Shown: positions 1 through 7,397, counted from the stretch's first letter. The stretch: 10,797 nucleotides of DNA from an uncultured Bacillaceae bacterium (GCA_937958375.1 CALGNY010000087.1:1-10797); one strand, 5' to 3'. Translations and numbers: made by a program. Notes: a model not told the origin generated them from the sequence alone.

Positions 1-4
1 TGGT

Positions 5-165
5 AGCCGTGCAATAAATTGCGGAAGCCGCTCAATTATTTCGTTTAGCCGTGCAATAAATTCTCGAAGCCGTGCAATTATTTCGCGCAGCCGTGCAATT
101 CGCTCTCATAGCCGCGCAATTCACGCCCGCAGCCGTGCAATCCATCCATACCCAAACTCGTGCAA
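5..165. repeat. 21-bp tandem repeat array 1 (7 units plus a degenerate eighth)
   Basis: Seven consecutive 21-bp units begin at 5, 26, 47, 68, 89, 110 and 131. Each has a conserved core AGCCGTGCAA (variants AGCCGCTCAA and AGCCGCGCAA), followed by 11 more variable bases. Units 1 and 3 continue TAAATT and units 2 and 4 continue TTATTT, so the left half has a 42-bp super-period. An eighth core, ACTCGTGCAA (156-165), sits 25 rather than 21 bp after the seventh. The array begins at the window edge and may extend further left. It lies about 20-30 bp beyond the stop codon of the minus-strand ytfP. The units are direct, not inverted, and lack the long identical repeats and unique spacers of a CRISPR array. 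Function unknown. Confidence 0.9.
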
Positions 166-184
166 GCCGCCTCACACTCTCGCT

Positions 185-1447
185 TCAAAAACCAGCCCGC
201 TCCGCCGCATTCATCCCTGCTACATAGCCGGTTGAGAATGCGGCGGTGATGTTGAAGCCGCCGGTGTAGCCGTGAATATCTAGAATTTCGCCGCAAAAGT
301 ATAGCCGATCCATTAGCTTGGATGCCATCTGGTTGGGGATAATCTCCTTCAATGACACGCCGCCCCCGGTAATGAAGGCTTTATCGATCGGTAGGGTGCC
401 ATTCACTCGAACCTGAAAATGCTTCATTTCATGTGCGAATTCGATGACTTTTTTCTTTTCTAGATGATGGAAGGTCGTGTCTGCACTCAACCTAATTCGT
501 TCCAACAAAAATAACAGAAATCGTTCAGGCAGCAACGGTTTCCAAACGGATTTGATTGATTTATTTGGAGATTCCTTCGCCAGTTTCACCAATCGATCAA
601 TCAAAGCCTGTTCGTGTTCATCTGGCGAACAATCAATCTCCACAACCAATTCATCCACGTTAAATTTTTTCAAAGCCTTAACGACAAATTGACTCAAACG
701 TAAAGCGGCTGGACCTGAAATGCCTTGATGCGTAAATAACAGATCCCAGCGATGGGTCTTGATCGGCTTTCCGTTTGGCTTCAAGGCGGTAATCGCCACA
801 TCACGCAATGAAATGCCTTGCAAAACGCGTTCACGGATAAAAGGTTCCGATGAAGTGAGTGGCACTTCCGTTGGGTACAGTTCAGTAATTGTATGACCAG
901 CCGTTTTGGCCCACGCATAGCCGTCACCTTCACTGCCCGTCTTCGGAACGGATTTTCCACCGACTGCAATCACAACGCATTTCGTTTCAACTTTTTCTTT
1001 TCCAGGCAAAATAATCTGGTGCACCTCATCCCCATAATGGATGGCTTCGACACGCGTGTTCAGCCGCTTCTCGACTCCTTGCTGATCCAATTCTCGAAGC
1101 AACGTCTGTACCACGGTTTGGGCGGAGTCACTGACAGGAAACATGCGCCCTTTGTCTTCTTCTTTCAACGCAACTCCAAGGTTTTCAAAAAACTCTATAA
1201 TCGCTTGGTTGTCGAAAATGGAAAAAGCGCTGTATAGGAAGCGGCCATTTCCGGGTATATGATCAATTAGTTCCTTGTCAGGCAACACATTGGTCACGTT
1301 GCAGCGACCGCCACCACTGATGGCGAGCTTTCTGCCTAGCTTATTTCCTTTTTCGATTAATAGTGTTTTTGCGCCATTTTTTGCAGCGGTATTGGCAGCC
1401 ATCAGTCCGGATGGGCCACCGCCGATGACGACAACATCGTATGTCAA
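185..1447 (-). CDS. ytfP: BaiN/HI0933-family NAD(P)/FAD-dependent oxidoreductase (YtfP)
   Basis: This is a predicted cytosolic flavoprotein of 420 aa, the usual length for the YtfP/HI0933 family; its physiological substrate is not known to me. Visible signatures are the Rossmann ADP-binding GGGPSG (residues 9-14) behind a beta strand, an acidic residue ending the second strand (E32), the family block GRKLAISGGGRCNVTN (38-53), GRMFPVS (100-106), AVGGKSVPKTGSEGDG (161-176), FTHQGISGPAAL (238-249) and the C-terminal CGEILDIHGYTGGFN (385-399) that closes over FAD. The start is TTG (plus-strand caa at 1445-1447). An in-frame TGA lies three codons upstream, and the nearby upstream ATG is in another frame. 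GAAAGG about 11 nt upstream is the likely Shine-Dalgarno. The gene is divergent from ytgP, and no convincing terminator is seen before repeat array 1. Confidence 0.92.
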   Translation of the reverse strand: MTYDVVVIGGGPSGLMAANTAAKNGAKTLLIEKGNKLGRKLAISGGGRCNVTNVLPDKELIDHIPGNGRFLYSAFSIFDNQAIIEFFENLGVALKEEDKGRMFPVSDSAQTVVQTLLRELDQQGVEKRLNTRVEAIHYGDEVHQIILPGKEKVETKCVVIAVGGKSVPKTGSEGDGYAWAKTAGHTITELYPTEVPLTSSEPFIRERVLQGISLRDVAITALKPNGKPIKTHRWDLLFTHQGISGPAALRLSQFVVKALKKFNVDELVVEIDCSPDEHEQALIDRLVKLAKESPNKSIKSVWKPLLPERFLLFLLERIRLSADTTFHHLEKKKVIEFAHEMKHFQVRVNGTLPIDKAFITGGGVSLKEIIPNQMASKLMDRLYFCGEILDIHGYTGGFNITAAFSTGYVAGMNAAERAGF

Positions 1448-1467
1448 ATCGGCTCATGCCTTTCTTT

Positions 1468-1498
1468 TTGTGGTTTTCCTTCTATAGTATGATAAAAT
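1468..1498 (+). promoter_or_regulatory. Candidate promoter for ytgP (extended -10)
   Basis: TGATAAAAT (1490-1498) fits an extended -10 (TG-n-TAAAAT). The possible -35, TTGTGG (1468-1473), lies 19 bp upstream, which is longer than ideal. Initiation would fall near 1505, leaving a leader of about 30 nt with the Shine-Dalgarno TAGGTG at 1526-1531, five bases before the ytgP ATG. Confidence 0.4.
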
Positions 1499-1518
1499 AA
1501 AAGGGTTATCAGGAACAA
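1489..1518 (-). promoter_or_regulatory. Candidate sigma-A promoter for ytfP
   Basis: Read on the minus strand, a TTGTTC (-35, plus 1513-1518) is followed after 18 bp by TATCAT (-10, plus 1489-1494). This is the best minus-strand match in the 89-bp divergent gap. It overlaps the candidate ytgP promoter, so the two could exclude each other. Called by eye from hexamers and spacing only. Confidence 0.3.
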
Positions 1519-1536
1519 CTATTTGTAGGTGAAATT

Positions 1537-3162
1537 ATGTCGAAACCAAATATCGTCCGTGGCACGATGATGTTGACGAGTGCCAATTTTTTATCGAAAA
1601 TCCTGGGTGTCATTTATGTCATCCCTTTTTATATGCTCGTCGGCGAGGCCGGTGGGGCATTATATAACTACGGATACATACCGTATACGATTTTCATCAG
1701 TATTTCGACGATGGGTATCCCGCTTGCCATGTCGAAGTTTGTTTCGAAATATCATTCCATAGGTGATTATGCAACGAAAGAAGCGATGTATCGAACAGGT
1801 TTTAGCATCATGATCGGTACAGGCTTTTTTGCGTTTGCCTTGATGTTTTTGACGGCGGATTGGGTTTCTGGAATTGTGATTCCGAGTGAAGGATTCGAAA
1901 ATACACAGGAAGATGTAGCATTTGTCATTCGGATGGTCAGCTTTGCGTTGTTGATCATACCAGCGATGAGTATGACCCGTGGTTATTTTCAAGGGCATAA
2001 TTCAATGGGGCCAACCGCCATCTCGGTGGTCGTTGAACAAATCGTGCGCATCATTTTCTTGCTGAGCGCAACATATATTGTCATCAAGGTGATTGGTGGC
2101 ACGTTAACAACGGCTGTCGGATTAGCGACGTTTTCTGCCTTTATTGGAGCGATTGCTTCTAGCGCTGTCTTGTATTGGTATTATCGAAAACGTAAACCAC
2201 TCATGGAGCGAGAGATGGAAAAGGCACCGACACTAGAACCAACGATTTCACGAAAACAAATGATTTTGGAATTGTTATCCTATGCCGGACCGTTCGTCTT
2301 GGTCGGTGTCGCCATTCCATTGTATCAGTTGATCGATACGTTAACGTTTAACCGAGCGATGGCAGCAGTGGGGTTAGGTGAAGTAGCGGAAACGTATTAT
2401 TCAGCAATTACGTTATACGGCCATAAAATTGTCGTCATTCCAGTCACATTGGCCACTGGACTAGCGATGGCATCATTGCCGGCGATCACGCAGGCGTTTA
2501 TCAAAAATGATTCAGGCACATACAAAGGATATTTGCAACAGACGATTCTGATCATTTTCTTATTCGTGTTTCCTGCAGTCATCGGAATCATGGCGTTAGG
2601 AGATCAACTGTATGGAACATTCTATTCGCCTGTTCAAGCCGAAGAGTTTGGTGGTCAATTACTGATGTACTATGCGCCAGCTGCGTTGTTTTTCGGCTTG
2701 TTTACGGTAACGTCGTCCATTTTGCAAGGAATTAACCGACAGAACTTTACGATCATTAGCCTGTTGGCAGGATTGGCCATCAAGGCCGTGTTCAATATTC
2801 CGTTTATTAGCTGGTTTGGTCCCGAAGGTTCGATTTTTGCAACGATTTTGGCAGTCTTTGTTGCGAGTGGAATGAATATCATTCGCATCCATCGAGTTAC
2901 CCAATTCAATGCGAAAAAGCTGGGTAAACAAATTCTGCTGATTGTAATTTTGAGTGTGATTATGGGACTGATCGTGCTCGTCGTCAATTACTTGACTGGC
3001 CTCTTCTTTGGGGAAGATCCAACGAAATTGAAACATATTGTCCAATTGGTGGTTTCGGTTGGCATCGGCATGTATGCTTACTTCTGGATGGCCTACAAAA
3101 CAACGTTGCTCGAGCGATTACTCGGTTCCAAAGTAAATCGATTTTCGAAATTTTTCTTATAG
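1537..3162 (+). CDS. murJ: Lipid II flippase, MurJ/YtgP (MVF/polysaccharide exporter superfamily)
   Basis: A polytopic membrane protein of 541 aa, close to Bacillus YtgP in length and wording. The family moves lipid-linked peptidoglycan precursor across the cytoplasmic membrane; YtgP is the MurJ of B. subtilis, where Amj is an alternative flippase. Visible in the sequence: the N-terminal block LTSANFLSKILGVIYVIPF (residues 13-31), then GEAGGALYNYGYIPYTIF (36-53), a run of hydrophobic helices across the whole length, the family block RGYFQGHNSMGPTAISVVVE (148-167), and a charged cytosolic loop at about 217-240 separating the N- and C-terminal halves. The start ATG has TAGGTG five bases upstream. 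Its stop codon overlaps the Shine-Dalgarno of the next gene, so translation is probably coupled. An O-unit flippase of the same fold is less likely, because no glycosyltransferases are nearby. Confidence 0.9.
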   Translation: MSKPNIVRGTMMLTSANFLSKILGVIYVIPFYMLVGEAGGALYNYGYIPYTIFISISTMGIPLAMSKFVSKYHSIGDYATKEAMYRTGFSIMIGTGFFAFALMFLTADWVSGIVIPSEGFENTQEDVAFVIRMVSFALLIIPAMSMTRGYFQGHNSMGPTAISVVVEQIVRIIFLLSATYIVIKVIGGTLTTAVGLATFSAFIGAIASSAVLYWYYRKRKPLMEREMEKAPTLEPTISRKQMILELLSYAGPFVLVGVAIPLYQLIDTLTFNRAMAAVGLGEVAETYYSAITLYGHKIVVIPVTLATGLAMASLPAITQAFIKNDSGTYKGYLQQTILIIFLFVFPAVIGIMALGDQLYGTFYSPVQAEEFGGQLLMYYAPAALFFGLFTVTSSILQGINRQNFTIISLLAGLAIKAVFNIPFISWFGPEGSIFATILAVFVASGMNIIRIHRVTQFNAKKLGKQILLIVILSVIMGLIVLVVNYLTGLFFGEDPTKLKHIVQLVVSVGIGMYAYFWMAYKTTLLERLLGSKVNRFSKFFL

Positions 3163-3173
3163 GAGAATGGTAG

Positions 3174-3890
3174 ATGCGGATCGATAAGCTCTTGGCCAAT
3201 CAAGGGGTTGGCTCACGAAAAGACGTCAAAAAGCTAGCAAAGAAGGGAAAGGTCTTGCTCGATGGGAAGCCTGTCAAAGACCTTTCTCAGCATGTCGACC
3301 CGACGACAGCCGATCTCACGGTCAATGGGCAGGCGATTGAATACCGTGACTATATTTATCTGCTACTCAACAAACCGGTCGGCGTCATTTCTGCTACAGA
3401 AGATGAGAAGGAAACGTGTGTGACCGATCTGCTGGATGATTATTATGAACCGTTTGATTTGTTTCCTGTCGGGCGTTTGGATAAAAATACGACGGGCCTG
3501 CTGTTGATGACCAACGATGGTGAGCTGGCGCATCAATTGACGTCTCCGAATTACAATGTGGAAAAAGTGTATGAAGCAGATATTCTTGGACAGGTGACAG
3601 AAGCCGATGTGGAAGCGTTCGAACAAGGTGTGGAATTAGATGATGGCTATGTGACCAAGCCGGCGAAGTTAGAGATCATCCGATCGTTCCCGGAGCGGTC
3701 ATATGTCGAGGTACGGGTGACAGAAGGAAAATTTCATCAGATCAAGCGGATGTTTTTGGCAGTCGGCAAAAAAGTACTCCATCTCCACCGTCGCTCGATG
3801 AAAGGCTTGGAGTTGGATACGAGCTTAACGCCAGGCAGTTACCGCGAACTGACGGAAAATGAATTGAATTTGTTGAAAAGTAAAAAATAA
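3174..3890 (+). CDS. ytzG: RsuA-family 16S rRNA pseudouridine synthase (YtzG)
   Basis: This 238-aa enzyme is predicted to isomerise a uridine to pseudouridine in small-subunit rRNA. An S4 RNA-binding domain occupies about residues 1-50 (MRIDKLLANQGVGSRKDVKK at the start). The catalytic domain follows with LLLNKPVGVIS (63-73), the motif VGRLDKNTTGLLLMTNDG (99-116) containing the expected catalytic Asp103, Y133, and the C-terminal EGKFHQIKRMF (184-194). This layout separates the RsuA/RluB/E/F group from TruA, TruB and S4-less enzymes. The exact target base cannot be read from sequence. The start ATG at 3174 is preceded by AGGAG (3161-3165) overlapping the ytgP stop, which implies co-transcription and coupled translation. 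An out-of-frame ATG at 3167 is ignored. Confidence 0.93.
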   Translation: MRIDKLLANQGVGSRKDVKKLAKKGKVLLDGKPVKDLSQHVDPTTADLTVNGQAIEYRDYIYLLLNKPVGVISATEDEKETCVTDLLDDYYEPFDLFPVGRLDKNTTGLLLMTNDGELAHQLTSPNYNVEKVYEADILGQVTEADVEAFEQGVELDDGYVTKPAKLEIIRSFPERSYVEVRVTEGKFHQIKRMFLAVGKKVLHLHRRSMKGLELDTSLTPGSYRELTENELNLLKSKK

Positions 3891-3954
3891 CGGTGATTTT
3901 TGTCTGCATTTGTAGTAAAATAATCTTAATATTCTAATTTTGAAAGAGAGTTGA

Positions 3955-4527
3955 ATGGAATTGCCAGAAGACCCCCATTATTTTATCGGAATTCCAGCAC
4001 CAAGCTTTGTGGAGGAGCAATTGGCAAAATGGCAAGAAATTCTCTCGCCTCATGTGAACTATAAACGTTGGATGCACCCAGAAGATTTTCATATTACCTT
4101 AAAGTTTTTAGGTAGTGTGACTGAAGAAAAGCTGCGTGTCATCCAAGAGAAATTAGCAGCTCTGACGGTACCGAGTGCACTGCAGCTGCAAATTACAGGT
4201 GTTAATTTCTTCGGAAAGGAAGAACAGCCTCGAGTGATGTATGCCGAGGTGGCACCAAATGATGCCTTGAATCATTTACATCAAGTGGTCGAAGAAGAGA
4301 TGGAAGCGCTTGGTTTTGATGTCGAGCGACGGCCTTACCGACCCCATCTCACGTTAGCGAAAAAATGGGCGAAAGATAAGCTGCATTTTGGTGCGGATGT
4401 CCTGACGAATCATTTGGAGATGGATGGACCAATTGAATATACAGCGAATGAGATGAATTTATATATTGTCAAACCAACCCAAGAGAAAAAGTATGATGTG
4501 ATCACAACATATCCATTACGTACATAA
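3955..4527 (+). CDS. thpR: RNA 2',3'-cyclic phosphodiesterase (ThpR/LigT, 2H superfamily)
   Basis: A 190-aa cytosolic protein of the 2H phosphoesterase superfamily, which opens 2',3'-cyclic phosphate ends of RNA to the 2'-phosphate (the ligation once ascribed to LigT is the reverse chemistry). Both catalytic HxTx motifs are present: HITL at residues 46-49 within DFHITLKFLG, and HLTL at 131-134 within RPHLTLAKK. The N-terminal HYFIGIPAP (8-16) and the overall length are typical of the family. The ATG at 3955 follows AAAGAGAG (3943-3950) by four bases. The 64-bp gap from ytzG contains TAAAAT (3916-3921) as a possible -10 but no good -35 and no clear terminator, so this may be an internal promoter or plain read-through. 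It corresponds to Bacillus ytlP. Confidence 0.93.
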   Translation: MELPEDPHYFIGIPAPSFVEEQLAKWQEILSPHVNYKRWMHPEDFHITLKFLGSVTEEKLRVIQEKLAALTVPSALQLQITGVNFFGKEEQPRVMYAEVAPNDALNHLHQVVEEEMEALGFDVERRPYRPHLTLAKKWAKDKLHFGADVLTNHLEMDGPIEYTANEMNLYIVKPTQEKKYDVITTYPLRT

Positions 4528-4555
4528 TGACGTATTGAAATTAGGATGAGAAAAA

Positions 4556-5494
4556 ATGGGGCAATTGATTAAACTTCAAGATCATATTTCAAGATATGAA
4601 ACAGATATTTTCCACTACCCCGGTCAATTTATCCGATTGAAAAAAGAACGTTACGAGCTCTTGAAAGACCAATGGAATGAAGAAGAGTATGATTCTGATC
4701 CGGAAACGATTGAGGTGGAAGAAGAACCGGAGAAGCGGTCTCTTTTTAGCAAATGGCGTGCGAAAACGGAAGTGGAATCACCTGAGGAAGATGAACCGGA
4801 ACCACTGGAAATGCCTGAGTCGGAAGAAGAATTGAAGCAATGGTTCCTCGATCAGATTTTTGATTTCCAATTGAAGTGGGCTTCAGGGACCATCAAAGAG
4901 ATTTCCTATCCGGATCCGGCGGTGATCAAACATCCACGGTTGAAATTTTTTCTGCAACGTTTTCCGGATAGCTATCTGTTGATGTTCGACCCTATCTTCA
5001 AAATTAAAAAAGCGACCATCGATGGCGGAATTATTTTGATTACGCCGCTTGAAATACTATGTATTCACTTCTTGGAAACAGAGGACGACGGCACCATCTA
5101 TGAATCAATCGATGATAAACGATGGGCAAAGAGAACAAGCGAATCGACGAAGACATTTTTAAACCCGATGATTCATTTGAACCGAATCGAAAAGATGGTC
5201 CGAAGTATGCTCGATTATCATGAGTTCAATTTCCCGGTTAAAAAGGTCTTGATTGCAGAGCAGGCGACCATCCAATCGATTCAGCAGCCATATATGAATA
5301 CGGAATTCATCGATAAACATATCTATGAAAATTGGTTTTCAAAGTATCGTAGTGGGGGAACACCGCTGAAGTATCAGCAGCTAAAGGCAGCAGAAGCATT
5401 GCTTGCCCATACACAAACCACGTCATTCGTCCGCCCGGAATGGGAAGATGACGATGAGCGCGGAGAGTTCTCCCTTGATTCGTCAAATGAGTAG
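4556..5494 (+). CDS. ytlQ: YtlQ-like protein with a degenerate NERD-type nuclease fold
   Basis: A 312-aa protein with no signal peptide or membrane segment. It is identified as YtlQ by position between thpR and ytlR, with function unknown. Residues 1-40 are basic/aromatic, 41-92 form a very acidic low-complexity linker, and 95-285 are globular. The globular part follows the NERD (PF08378) pattern: PDSYLLMFDPIF (137-148), TIDGGIILITPLEILCIHFL (154-173), W190, a downstream NP (203-204) leading into a helix, and FPVKKVLIAE (226-235). In NERD nucleases the strand after ID normally reads IExK and the later helix starts NPxxQ. Here those positions are IHFL (170-173) and NPMIH (203-207), so only the first Asp (D156) is kept and catalysis is unlikely. 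The tail is acidic (296-312). AGGATGAG at 4543-4550 precedes the ATG. The fold call is mine, from motif spacing. Confidence 0.72.
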   Translation: MGQLIKLQDHISRYETDIFHYPGQFIRLKKERYELLKDQWNEEEYDSDPETIEVEEEPEKRSLFSKWRAKTEVESPEEDEPEPLEMPESEEELKQWFLDQIFDFQLKWASGTIKEISYPDPAVIKHPRLKFFLQRFPDSYLLMFDPIFKIKKATIDGGIILITPLEILCIHFLETEDDGTIYESIDDKRWAKRTSESTKTFLNPMIHLNRIEKMVRSMLDYHEFNFPVKKVLIAEQATIQSIQQPYMNTEFIDKHIYENWFSKYRSGGTPLKYQQLKAAEALLAHTQTTSFVRPEWEDDDERGEFSLDSSNE

Positions 5495-5509
5495 GAGATC
5501 GATAAGAAA

Positions 5510-6451
5510 ATGCACGTTTTCATCATTAACCCGGTTGCGGGTAAGGGGAAGGGCAAGAAGGTTGTCGATGAATTCTTAAATGAACATCCAAGGCTTAGAA
5601 CCGATTGCAAAACATTTTATACCAAACATGAAGGACATGCGACAACTCTTGCAGAACAAGTCGCATCGATGCATCATAAGCGGCTCGTGCAGGTCATCGT
5701 CGTAGGTGGCGATGGGACGATGTATGAAGTGCTGAATGGACTGAAGGCATTCCCCAACATACCGATTGCGTTCGTACCGGTTGGTTCAGGCAATGACTTT
5801 GCCAGGGGAACCAATGGCTCGTTGAATCCGAAGCGACAACTACGGCAACTATTTGGTGGCATGAAGGCTAGACCTTTTTGGTTTGGGACGTATCGAAGCA
5901 ATTTGACGGCGAAGGAAAAGGCAAAATTATTCGCCTCGACAATCGGCTTTGGCTTTGATGCAGAAATTGTCGAATGGGTGGATGCATCCCAAACCAAGAA
6001 ATTGCTGAACAAGCTCCGTTTATCGTTTTTGATTTATATCATCGGAATCCTATCTGTCTTGGTTACATTCAAACCGAAGAATTTCCAAATGAGGATTGAC
6101 GGAAAAGCGTACCAGCTGTCGAACGTTTGGTTAGTCACCGTCAGCAATCATCCTTATTTTGGCGGTGGAATGAAGATCGCTCCGCAAGCGAAAAACCATC
6201 CGAGAGATTTCGAGATCACAGTTGTACATAATATATCGAAGCTTAAAGTGCTATTCATGTTCATGACGATTTTTATTGGCAAACATACAGGATTCCAAGA
6301 AGTTGAAACCTTCCGTGGATCGAGCATCGAAATTAACTCTGAACACGAGCTATCCTACCAATCTGATGGGGTAGCCGGAAGATGTTACCGTAGCTTCATC
6401 GAAAAGGAATCACAACCCCGGCAAGTGAAAAGAAATTCAAGGAAATCATAA
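5510..6451 (+). CDS. ytlR: Diacylglycerol-kinase-catalytic-domain lipid kinase (YtlR)
   Basis: A 313-aa member of the DgkB/YegS lipid kinase family, which phosphorylates a hydroxyl on a lipid (diacylglycerol or a related alcohol) using ATP at the inner membrane face. Motifs in order: NPVAGKGKG (7-15), nucleotide-binding VVGGDGTMYEVLNGL (64-78), PVGSGNDFARG (90-100), a hydrophobic stretch at about 172-186, VSNHPYFGGGMKIAPQAK (211-228) and YQSDGVAG (283-290). Family members normally read DGE at the last site. The Asp (D286) is present but Glu is replaced by Val, so activity or substrate may differ from DgkB. The ytlQ stop overlaps AGGAG (5493-5497), which lies 12 nt before the ATG; no in-frame start is nearer. 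Co-transcribed with ytlQ. The true lipid substrate is unknown. Confidence 0.88.
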   Translation: MHVFIINPVAGKGKGKKVVDEFLNEHPRLRTDCKTFYTKHEGHATTLAEQVASMHHKRLVQVIVVGGDGTMYEVLNGLKAFPNIPIAFVPVGSGNDFARGTNGSLNPKRQLRQLFGGMKARPFWFGTYRSNLTAKEKAKLFASTIGFGFDAEIVEWVDASQTKKLLNKLRLSFLIYIIGILSVLVTFKPKNFQMRIDGKAYQLSNVWLVTVSNHPYFGGGMKIAPQAKNHPRDFEITVVHNISKLKVLFMFMTIFIGKHTGFQEVETFRGSSIEINSEHELSYQSDGVAGRCYRSFIEKESQPRQVKRNSRKS

Positions 6452-6459
6452 TTTTATAC

Positions 6460-6489
6460 TTGAAAAGAATGTCGAATCTGCGTTAATCT
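6460..6489 (+). promoter_or_regulatory. Candidate promoter for ytmP
   Basis: The 99 bp or more between ytlR and ytmP contains TTGAAA (6460-6465) and, after 17 or 18 bp, TTAATC/TAATCT (6483-6489). The -35 is good and the -10 mediocre. A short perfect dyad, TAATC-T-GATTA (6484-6494), overlaps the -10. No terminator separates it from ytlR, so it may add to read-through from upstream rather than replace it. Confidence 0.3.
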
Positions 6490-6559
6490 GATTAGGCAGC
6501 TTTAAAAAGTGAGCGGATTGAGAAGTACATAGAATAGAAAAGTAGAGTGGGTGAATAAG

Positions 6560-7351
6560 ATGGAACAGATTCTTGGTTCCGATTGGCTGATCTCCTCGGC
6601 TGGAGGCACATCTGGCGAGGCGTTTGTAGCTGAAAAAGAAAATAAGAAACTATTTTTGAAGCGGAATTCGAATCCTTTTATTGCGATCTTGTCAGCTGAA
6701 GGCATCGTGCCTAAGCTGGTCTGGACAAAGCGATTATCCAATGGCGATGTCATCACCGCACAAAAGTGGTTAGAAGGACGCGTGCTCACTCCAACTGAAA
6801 TGAAAAATCAAGAAGTTGTTCACCTACTCAGCAAAATTCACCACTCTTCAGAAATACTCGATTTATTTATGCGAATGGGCAAAAAACCGGTCAGCCCATC
6901 CAACTATCTGATTCAGTTGTTGAACAAATGCAAGCAGCATCGCCTGTTGGAAGATGAATATATTTCCCAGGCAATCAAGTATTTATCCCAACGTGCGCCT
7001 GCAATCGACAATGAGAGGAAAGTTGTTTGCCATTCCGACATGTTTCACGAAAATTGGTTAAAAGGTGAAGATAATCATCTCTATCTAATCGATTGGGATC
7101 AAGCGATGATTGCTGATCCTGCCATGGACTTAAGCATGATTTTGGAAGAATATGTGCCGCGCAGTCAGTGGGAAGATTGGTTGCAGGAGTATGGACTGGA
7201 TGAAACAGAGAATTTGCTTGAACGCATGAACTGGTACCTAATCGCCCAGACGATCGCTTATCTGATCTGGCATAAGGAACGAAATGAACCAGAGGCCAGT
7301 GCCAACTGGATGGAATTTTTATTGGAACATCAATTTATTTATCGGAAATAG
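6560..7351 (+). CDS. ytmP: APH/choline-kinase-fold phosphotransferase (YtmP)
   Basis: A small protein-kinase-like phosphotransferase (263 aa from this start) of the aminoglycoside/choline kinase superfamily; the substrate is unknown. Numbered from the upstream GTG, it shows AGGTSGEAF (17-25) as a shortened nucleotide loop, KKLFLKRNS (32-40) with the likely ATP-contacting Lys, the catalytic CHSDMFHEN (160-168) with Asp163 and Asn168, and LIDWDQA (179-185) with metal-binding Asp181. The aromatic/acidic choline-kinase C-lobe follows. The in-frame GTG at 6551 lacks a usable Shine-Dalgarno. The ATG at 6560 is preceded six bases upstream by GGGTGA and gives the family-like N terminus MEQILGSDWL, so I prefer it. 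Aminoglycoside resistance should not be inferred, because this is a conserved housekeeping-locus paralogue. A strong terminator follows at once. Confidence 0.87.
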   Translation: MEQILGSDWLISSAGGTSGEAFVAEKENKKLFLKRNSNPFIAILSAEGIVPKLVWTKRLSNGDVITAQKWLEGRVLTPTEMKNQEVVHLLSKIHHSSEILDLFMRMGKKPVSPSNYLIQLLNKCKQHRLLEDEYISQAIKYLSQRAPAIDNERKVVCHSDMFHENWLKGEDNHLYLIDWDQAMIADPAMDLSMILEEYVPRSQWEDWLQEYGLDETENLLERMNWYLIAQTIAYLIWHKERNEPEASANWMEFLLEHQFIYRK

Positions 7352-7357
7352 ATTCGT

Positions 7358-7397
7358 AGTGAGCGTTTTTTCTGTGATGAAAAACGCTCACTTTTTT
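7358..7397 (+). terminator. Rho-independent terminator after ytmP
   Basis: The stem GTGAGCGTTTTT (7359-7370) pairs fully with AAAAACGCTCAC (7380-7391) around a 9-base loop and is followed by six T (7392-7397). An extra A-T pair extends the base. It starts seven bases after the ytmP stop and closes the plus-strand series. Confidence 0.92.

Noticed and set aside
17..37. Hairpin AATTGCGG-aag-CCGC..AATT as a ytfP terminator
   Set aside because: The stem is short and broken by a two-base bulge, it arises by chance from two repeat units, and it lies about 150 bp past the ytfP stop without a T-run.
5..165. CRISPR array
   Set aside because: Units are only 21 bp, with a 10-bp conserved core and partly related variable segments. 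There is no 25-40 bp identical repeat, no unique 30-bp-class spacers and no cas genes.
78..296. Minus-strand reading frame of 72 codons over array 1 and the ytfP 3' end
   Set aside because: It overlaps the true ytfP frame and ends in repeat-encoded sequence. There is no ribosome site, and the composition is Arg/Cys-rich shadow translation.
2659..3045. Minus-strand open frames inside ytgP
   Set aside because: They are antisense shadows of a well-supported membrane protein gene, with no ribosome sites and no recognisable domains.
3884..3904. AAAAAT/ATTTTT inverted repeat after ytzG as a terminator
   Set aside because: The stem is only A-T pairs, about six long, with no GC part, too weak to call.
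6551..6553. GTG start for ytmP
   Set aside because: No Shine-Dalgarno at a workable distance. The ATG at 6560 has GGGTGA six bases upstream and a family-like N terminus.
6560..7351. Aminoglycoside resistance gene
   Set aside because: It has the APH fold, but position and wording match the chromosomal housekeeping gene ytmP, and no mobile element or resistance context is present.
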